Shown here one piece after another: positions 41,916 to 46,882 of a DNA stretch of 46,882 nt (positions are counted from its first letter, which is position 1; each line of letters starts with the position of its first letter). A program made the translations under genes and the position numbers. Under the pieces are notes generated by a model. It ran no database searches. It was not told the DNA's origin and saw nothing but the letters and a program-made list of their open reading frames with translations. This stretch comes from an uncultured Eubacteriales bacterium (GTDB taxonomy: Bacteria > Bacillota > Clostridia > Lachnospirales > Lachnospiraceae): the NCBI GenBank assembly GCA_900315015.1, contig OMXJ01000024.1, forward strand, positions 1-46,882. Reading direction: 5' to 3'.

Positions 41916-43199
41916 TCAATTCTTCTTTCTATAGATGATATCTTCTCTTCCTGGTCCATTTGATACCATTGTGATAGGAACACCGATTTCTGCTTCTGCT
42001 AATTCGATATAATCCTTGCATTCCTGAGGAAGATCATCATAGTTCTTGATTCCTCTGATATCACACTTCCAGCCCTTCATTACCTTAAGTACTGGTTTGC
42101 AGTTCTTAAGCTTTGTAGTTGTAGGGAATTCCTTTGTAACCTTTCCGTCTAACTCATAGCCAACGCATACTGGAATTTCATCAAGATATCCGAGATCATC
42201 TACAACAGTAAAGGCAACCTCTGTTGCACCCTGAACTCTTACACCGTAGCGTGATGCTACAAGGTCGAGCCAGCCAACACGACGTGGTCTTCCCGTTGTT
42301 GCTCCATATTCTCCGCCGTCTCCGCCGTGATTACGAAGAAGAACAGCCTCATCTCCAAATATTTCTGATACAAACTCACCTGCACCTACAGCTGATGAAT
42401 ATGCCTTAACTACACAGATGATATCACTGATCTCATAAGGTGGTATTCCTGCACCTACAGCACCGTAACCTGCAAGAGTAGATGATGATGTAACCATTGG
42501 GTAGATACCGAAATCTGTATCCTTAAGTGAGCCAAGCTGACCTTCAAGAAGAAGATTCTTGCCTGCCTTTATTGCATCATGAATAAAAAGTGAGGTATCT
42601 GCAACATATGGATCAATCATTTCCTTATACTGCATAAGAGTATCAAAGAGCTCATTCTTATCTATTTCCGGCTTATTGTAGAGATACTTAAGAATGATAT
42701 TTTTCTGCTCAAGAACTCTTTCAATTTTCTCTTTAAGATAAGCATCATCGTATAATTCCTGTACCTGGAAGCCTATCTTTGCATATTTATCTGAATAAAA
42801 TGGAGCAATTCCTGACTTTGTTGAGCCAAATGACTTCTTGCCAAGTCTCTCTTCCTCATAAAGATCAAAAAGAACATGATAAGGCATCATAATCTGCGCA
42901 CGATCTGATACTAAAAGATGTGGCTTTGGAACGCCCTGATCTACAAGTGACTGAACCTCTTTAACAAACTTAGGAATATCAAGTGCTACACCATTACCAA
43001 TGATATTTGTTGTATGATCATAGAAAACACCTGATGGTAAAAGGTGAAGTGCAAATTTACCATAATTATTTACGATAGTATGACCTGCGTTTGCACCGCC
43101 CTGATAACGCATTACAACGTCTGAATCAGCAGCAAGCATGTCTGTAAGCTTGCCCTTTCCTTCATCGCCCCAGTTTGCTCCGACAATAGCTCTAACCAT
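41916..43199 (-). CDS. purA: Adenylosuccinate synthetase
   Basis: 427 residues, family length. It joins IMP and aspartate with GTP on the way to AMP. Motifs: GANWGDEGKGKLTDMLA (P-loop and catalytic Asp), GGANAGHTIV with the catalytic His, and the later signature GGDGGEYGATTGRPRRVGWL. The residue pattern is complete. GGAGG lies six bases upstream of the ATG. purB is found 2 kb upstream on the same strand, with dut and an EEP gene in between. Confidence 0.96.
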   Translation of the reverse strand: MVRAIVGANWGDEGKGKLTDMLAADSDVVMRYQGGANAGHTIVNNYGKFALHLLPSGVFYDHTTNIIGNGVALDIPKFVKEVQSLVDQGVPKPHLLVSDRAQIMMPYHVLFDLYEEERLGKKSFGSTKSGIAPFYSDKYAKIGFQVQELYDDAYLKEKIERVLEQKNIILKYLYNKPEIDKNELFDTLMQYKEMIDPYVADTSLFIHDAIKAGKNLLLEGQLGSLKDTDFGIYPMVTSSSTLAGYGAVGAGIPPYEISDIICVVKAYSSAVGAGEFVSEIFGDEAVLLRNHGGDGGEYGATTGRPRRVGWLDLVASRYGVRVQGATEVAFTVVDDLGYLDEIPVCVGYELDGKVTKEFPTTTKLKNCKPVLKVMKGWKCDIRGIKNYDDLPQECKDYIELAEAEIGVPITMVSNGPGREDIIYRKKN

Positions 43200-43308
43200 T
43201 TAATTCCTCCATTTCAAAAGTCAGCATATAGTTTTTCTATTTGGCCATTTTAAGCCATTAGTAGCTGGCCTGAACATATTTCTCTCAAAACACGTCCACC
43301 AATGAATC

Positions 43309-43337
43309 ATTATACTACATTAAGTTAATTTAGTAAA
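43309..43337 (-). promoter_or_regulatory. purA: Promoter of purA
   Basis: Minus-strand TTTACT (43337-43332), 17 bases, TATAAT (43314-43309). The leader of about 105 bases contains a GGCCA...TGGCC stem (43243-43270). Confidence 0.55.
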
Positions 43338-43409
43338 GCAAAAATTTCAAATTATTATTTTTTCATTTCTAAATAGACCTGTTTCCCTTTTGAAAATCGC
43401 GGCCACTTG

Positions 43410-43512
43410 CTTATTTATTCATAAAAAAACACAAACAGCCAATTACTTATTTATTCATCAAAAGCACAAACATCCAATCGCTTATTTATTCATCAAGAAG
43501 TACAAATTTCAT
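43410..43512. repeat. 35-36-bp tandem repeat derived from the 3' end of the EEP gene
   Basis: CTTATTTATTCATCAAAAG-type units occur three times. The unit at 43481-43512 contains the last codons and stop of the EEP gene (VLLDE, TAA). The copies at 43446-43480 and 43410-43445 repeat this ending with growing numbers of changes, outside the gene. Confidence 0.85.
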
Positions 43513-44571
43513 TATTACCGGATTATGGTCTGAATATGAAAATCCTGTCTGTACATTTTCAAGATACTCTACTTCGATATTATCTGACACTATAAAACCG
43601 TCTACAATTACGACGTAATTTCCTTCTTTATACGGTATGTCGCAGTTTCTTACTGTCTGCTCATATTTTCCATTGCTATAATCCATGCATCTTTTAAGGC
43701 CTTCTGGAATAAGCTCCTGCTCCATCGGCATTGTCCAGGCAAACTGCTTTGCATCCTCACCGTTCAGCTTTTTAACAGAGTCTCCTGTGAAATCACAGTT
43801 GAAATCTCCGCCGCAAACTACATAATTACCTTTGTCCACCTCGCTCTTCATGTCACTAAATAGCATTTCAAGCTGCCTGGTCTTTAAATTATCGCTTGAA
43901 CCGTAGGCTGATAGATGAACATTATATATAACTAATTCTTTTCCATTATCCACTTTTACCCTTGAGGCGCTATAGCATCTGTCAAGGTCGAAAAATTTTG
44001 AGAAGCCTGTGGATATAGGAAGACTCCTTCTTACCGCACTTTCGACTTTTGCTTTCGAATATGTCACTATTCCGCTATCTGATTTTCCATGCGGCTCATT
44101 TAATGGATAACATAGATAAGCCGAATGATAATTCATGGCAAATACACTGTCAAATCCATCCATTTTTCCATTAATACGCTCCACCTCATCAACATAATAA
44201 GACCTTGTTGCATGAGTATCTACCTCCTGGAAAATAACAAAATCCGGCGAATACGAGATAGCTGTTTCTGCTGCTTTATCTATGCACGCTTCTACACTTT
44301 CTTTACTAGCTGCGCGGGATTCTTTTCCCCCATCCATAAAGAAGGTATAGTCGGGAGTATAAGCTCCAAAGCCTAAATTCTGCGTAAGTATGGTATAGCT
44401 CTCACCTGCTTTTAAAGTGTCAAGGTCAGCTCCCTCTACCACGTCAAGGCTTTTATTATCCTCTATTCTGTTATAGCTAATAAATAAATAAACAAAATAC
44501 CCTGCTACTATTAAAATAGCAATCAGGAATAATCCTACAATACACTTAATTACCTTTTTCCTTTTTGACAT
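43486..44571 (-). CDS. Membrane-anchored endonuclease/exonuclease/phosphatase-fold hydrolase
   Basis: 361 residues. One N-terminal transmembrane helix (about 10-31) places the enzyme domain outside the membrane. EEP-fold motifs are present in order: LTQNLGFG, VIFQEVDTHATRS (metal-binding Glu), YNVHLSAYG (His), CGGDFNCDF (Asp/Asn) and FSYSDHNPVIMKF (Asp-His). These catalytic residues are complete. The family includes DNases, phosphodiesterases and sphingomyelinase-like enzymes. The substrate cannot be read here; an extracellular nuclease or lipid phosphatase fits. AGGAG precedes the ATG. It follows dut by 28 bases. Confidence 0.85.
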   Translation of the reverse strand: MSKRKKVIKCIVGLFLIAILIVAGYFVYLFISYNRIEDNKSLDVVEGADLDTLKAGESYTILTQNLGFGAYTPDYTFFMDGGKESRAASKESVEACIDKAAETAISYSPDFVIFQEVDTHATRSYYVDEVERINGKMDGFDSVFAMNYHSAYLCYPLNEPHGKSDSGIVTYSKAKVESAVRRSLPISTGFSKFFDLDRCYSASRVKVDNGKELVIYNVHLSAYGSSDNLKTRQLEMLFSDMKSEVDKGNYVVCGGDFNCDFTGDSVKKLNGEDAKQFAWTMPMEQELIPEGLKRCMDYSNGKYEQTVRNCDIPYKEGNYVVIVDGFIVSDNIEVEYLENVQTGFSYSDHNPVIMKFVLLDE

Positions 44572-44599
44572 TTCGCTCCTGCCTTATCTGATAGACCTA

Positions 44600-45037
44600 T
44601 TAATTTTTTCCTGTTGAGCCAAAACCGCCGGCTCCACGCTCTGTTTCATCAAGCTCTGCAACTTCATTAAATTCAACTGAAAGAAAAGGCATGACTATCA
44701 TCTGTGCTATTCTCTCCCCTGGTTCCACAACTCTAGGCTTATTTCCATAGTTTCTAAGCATTACAATATACTCACCTGTATAGTCACTATCGCACACTCC
44801 TACCATATTTGCAGGGGCAAGGTCTTCTTTTGCTGCAAGACCGCTTCTTGCAAATATCCCGGCAAAATATCCTTCTGGAAGCTGAAAAGAGAGCCCTGTA
44901 GGAACCTTTCCTACAGTGTGTGGTTCTATGGTCATGGCTTCCTTTATGTCTGCATATAAATCATAGCCTGCTGCATATTTACTTCCTCTTGATGGAGTAA
45001 TTGCAGTTTCAGTAAGCTTTTTCATCTTAATTTCCAT
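44600..45037 (-). CDS. dut: dUTP diphosphatase
   Basis: 145 residues, normal for the trimeric enzyme. It hydrolyses dUTP to dUMP, keeping uracil out of DNA. The five motifs are visible: AAGYDLYA (1), IFARSGLAAKE (2), GVCDSDYTGEYIV (3; usually GVIDxDYxGE), GERIAQMIVMP (4) and RGAGGFGSTG (5). GAGG precedes the ATG at nine bases. It lies between purB and the EEP gene on the same strand. Confidence 0.96.
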   Translation of the reverse strand: MEIKMKKLTETAITPSRGSKYAAGYDLYADIKEAMTIEPHTVGKVPTGLSFQLPEGYFAGIFARSGLAAKEDLAPANMVGVCDSDYTGEYIVMLRNYGNKPRVVEPGERIAQMIVMPFLSVEFNEVAELDETERGAGGFGSTGKN

Positions 45038-45065
45038 TACATTTATCCTCTTTCATCATTTGACC

Positions 45066-45095
45066 TTAAAAAGCCTGCCCGAAAACGGACAGGCT
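45066..45095 (-). terminator. Terminator of purB
   Basis: On the minus strand AGCCTGTCCG-TTTT-CGGGCAGGCT is a stem with one G-T pair, followed by TTTTTAAG. Confidence 0.9.
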
Positions 45096-45116
45096 CTCAT
45101 CAATAATAAATATTAA

Positions 45117-46553
45117 TTAAACATTAAGCTCAGCCTTAACACCAATTACTGACTGATTAGCATCGATAATAGGCTTTATGAAATCTCTTACGAATTCCTC
45201 TGTCTGCTGCTCACTTCTGCCGACATAGAGCTTAGGATCCATTCTTGACTTTAAGTCTTCAAGTGATAAATTAAAGTCTGGATCTGCTGCAATGAGCTCA
45301 AGAAGATTATTGTCAAGACCTTCTTCCTTTACTCTCTTACCTGCCTGCATTGAAAGCTGGCGGATCTTCTCATGGAATACCTGTCTGTCTCCGCCTGTCT
45401 TATTAACAGCGTCCATGATGATATTCTCTGTTGCCATGAATGGAAGCTCTGCCATCATGTGCTTTTCAATTACCTTTGGATATACAACAAGGCCATCAAC
45501 AACATTCATGTAAATGTTGAGGATACCATCGATTGCAAGGAAGCCTTCTGGAATAGAAAGTCTCTTATTTGCTGAATCGTCAAGTGTACGCTCAAACCAC
45601 TGTACTGATGCAGTGATTGCTGGATTAAGTGCATCTGAGATGACATAGCGCGCAAGAGATGCCATACGCTCGCAGCGCATAGGATTTCTCTTATATGCCA
45701 TTGCTGATGAACCGATCTGAGTCTTTTCAAATGGCTCTTCTACTTCCTTCATATGTGCAAGAAGACGGATATCATTTGAGAACTTTGTTGCACTTGATGC
45801 AATGCCTGCAAGTACATTGAGAACTCTTGTATCTACCTTTCTTGAATATGTCTGTCCTGAAACAGGATAATACTCAGTAAAGCCCATCTTTGAAGCAACC
45901 TTCTCTTCAAGAGCCTTTACCTTGTCTGTATCATTATTAAAGAGCTCCATGAAACTAGCCTGAGTACCTGTTGTACCCTTTGAGCCGAAGAACTTTATTG
46001 AATTCTTTACGTATAAAAGATCCTGGTAATCCATCAATACATCCTGAAGCCATAGAGTTGCTCTCTTACCAACTGTTGTTGGCTGTGCTGGCTGGAAGTG
46101 TGTAAATGCAAGAGTAGGCTGAGCCTTCTGCTCTAATGCGAACTTTGCAAGCTTGTCCATTACATTAAGAAGCTTCTTCTCTACTAATTCAAGAGCTTCC
46201 TTCATTACGATTATATCTGTATTATCATCTACATAGCAGCTTGTTGCTCCAAGATGGATGATTCCCTTTGCCTTTGGGCACTGAAGACCATATGCATAAA
46301 CATGTGACATAACATCATGTCTTACAACCTTCTCACGAGCCTCTGCATCTTCATAATTAACATCATTTACATGAGCCTTTAATTCATCTACCTGTTCCTT
46401 TGTTACGTTAAGACCAAGCTCCATTTCTGACTCAGCAAGTGCGATCCAGAGCTTTCTCCATGTAGTAAATTTTTTCTCCTGTGAAAAAATATGGCTCATT
46501 TCCTTACTAGCATAACGGCTTGTAAGAGGGCTTTCATAAATTGTTCTGTCCAT
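45117..46553 (-). CDS. purB: Adenylosuccinate lyase
   Basis: 478 residues from ATG 46553, with AAAGGA close upstream; a less likely ATG lies five codons earlier. It cleaves adenylosuccinate to AMP and SAICAR to AICAR. Motifs: HLGATSCYVDDNTD, THFQPAQPTTVGKR (catalytic His) and the signature GSSAMAYKRNPMRCERM with the catalytic Ser loop. The sequence resembles the group shared by Clostridia and eukaryotes. It has its own strong promoter and a terminator, so it is monocistronic. Confidence 0.96.
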   Translation of the reverse strand: MDRTIYESPLTSRYASKEMSHIFSQEKKFTTWRKLWIALAESEMELGLNVTKEQVDELKAHVNDVNYEDAEAREKVVRHDVMSHVYAYGLQCPKAKGIIHLGATSCYVDDNTDIIVMKEALELVEKKLLNVMDKLAKFALEQKAQPTLAFTHFQPAQPTTVGKRATLWLQDVLMDYQDLLYVKNSIKFFGSKGTTGTQASFMELFNNDTDKVKALEEKVASKMGFTEYYPVSGQTYSRKVDTRVLNVLAGIASSATKFSNDIRLLAHMKEVEEPFEKTQIGSSAMAYKRNPMRCERMASLARYVISDALNPAITASVQWFERTLDDSANKRLSIPEGFLAIDGILNIYMNVVDGLVVYPKVIEKHMMAELPFMATENIIMDAVNKTGGDRQVFHEKIRQLSMQAGKRVKEEGLDNNLLELIAADPDFNLSLEDLKSRMDPKLYVGRSEQQTEEFVRDFIKPIIDANQSVIGVKAELNV

Positions 46554-46652
46554 GATTTTCCTTTCCATTCTCTTATCATCATATTTTTCTGTCTTTCATA
46601 AAAACAAAATGGATGTGCCATCCAAAATGCTTTCGCAAAAAAAGACATTTTG

Positions 46653-46681
46653 ATTATAGCACACCCATTTTTAAATTTCAA
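46653..46681 (-). promoter_or_regulatory. purB: Promoter of purB
   Basis: Minus-strand TTGAAA (46681-46676), 17 bases, TATAAT (46658-46653). The leader of about 90 bases contains a CAAAATG...CATTTTG pair and a GGATG-GCA-CATCC hairpin followed by ATTTTGTTTTT. This could act as an attenuator. Confidence 0.7.
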
Positions 46682-46779
46682 GTAATCTAATTTTTTATTA
46701 GCGGTTACTTATTTCAAGCACCTTTTGTCCTATTTTGTTAAGATGCTCATGCGCTAATTGACATCTATTCTACTTTTGA

Positions 46780-46882
46780 TCACTTTACGGTTACTTTTAC
46801 TTTCTTCATAAGTCCATTTACCGTGTATACGTAAATGTAGCAGGTTCCTTTTGATTTTCCTGTGATTTTGCCGTTCTTATTA
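46780..46882 (-). CDS. Ig-like (BIG2-type) surface protein, C-terminal end
   Basis: 33 codons run to a TGA at 46782-46780: NKNGKITGKSKGTCYIYVYT then VNGLMKKVKVTVK. The pattern G-K-I-T-G-K-x-x-G-T-x-x-I-x-V and the closing V-K-V-x-V strand match the last strands of a bacterial Ig-like group 2 domain, found in secreted or wall-bound proteins. The rest lies beyond the right edge. Confidence 0.75.
   Translation of the reverse strand, partial: NKNGKITGKSKGTCYIYVYTVNGLMKKVKVTVK

Noticed and set aside
41632-41919. 95-codon minus-strand frame between purA and the LacI-GGDEF gene
   Set aside because: It spans the purA terminator hairpins and overlaps the start of the GGDEF gene in another frame, with no ribosome binding site.

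Overview
The window looks like a chromosomal segment of an AT-rich, low-GC Gram-positive Clostridia bacterium, most likely a gut or rumen Lachnospiraceae (Butyrivibrio, Pseudobutyrivibrio or Roseburia relatives). The basis is the AT-rich sequence, strong GGAGG ribosome binding sites, LPKTG sortase substrates, many lipoproteins, a fused SecDF and the arginine gene order. The genus cannot be fixed from the sequence alone. No rRNA, tRNA or CRISPR array was seen.

Positions 1-4770 are a decayed accessory region. It holds the right end of an IS200/IS605-type element with its omegaRNA-like hairpin inserted in an XRE repressor gene, mobilization-gene scraps, a two-block direct duplication involving endonuclease V (nfi), a repeat-bearing lipoprotein, an IS1634-like transposase remnant, and an XRE regulator next to a phage-type protein. 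Positions 4785-10600 carry a zinc-ribbon/DUF3592-like membrane pair, a second copy of the IS remnant, a lipoprotein esterase divergent from an AraC regulator, and a DUF4143 AAA ATPase. The ATPase has a near-consensus promoter flanked by two perfect palindromes. Positions 10600-14260 are again scrap: RhuM and mobilization fragments, a collapsed agr-type quorum-sensing locus, a lipoprotein, a membrane protein and a histidine-kinase C-terminus.

Positions 14278-19250 are a signalling block on the minus strand: a lipoprotein, an AraC-GGDEF fusion, a histidine kinase whose response regulator survives only as its last 29 codons, and an EAL phosphodiesterase. Positions 19455-28914 read in one direction as comEA, response regulator, histidine kinase, GerMN lipoprotein, comEC and secDF. 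The kinase/regulator/GerMN-lipoprotein trio resembles actinobacterial MtrA-MtrB-LpqB and sits inside a DNA-uptake gene set. It is the best candidate for an under-described system in this window.

Positions 29077-35987 are arginine biosynthesis: argC, a GNAT protein, argJ, argB and argD on the minus strand, with argG divergent on the plus strand. The argC-argG gap is rich in TGCAT palindromes that may be ArgR sites. Positions 36211-39067 hold three related small LPKTG surface proteins. A LacI-type sensor fused to GGDEF follows. Then come purA, a membrane-anchored EEP-fold hydrolase, dut and purB, and the C-terminal end of an Ig-like surface protein runs off the right edge. Short tandem repeats lie in several intergenic gaps, and one is visibly a decaying tandem duplication of a gene's own 3' end.
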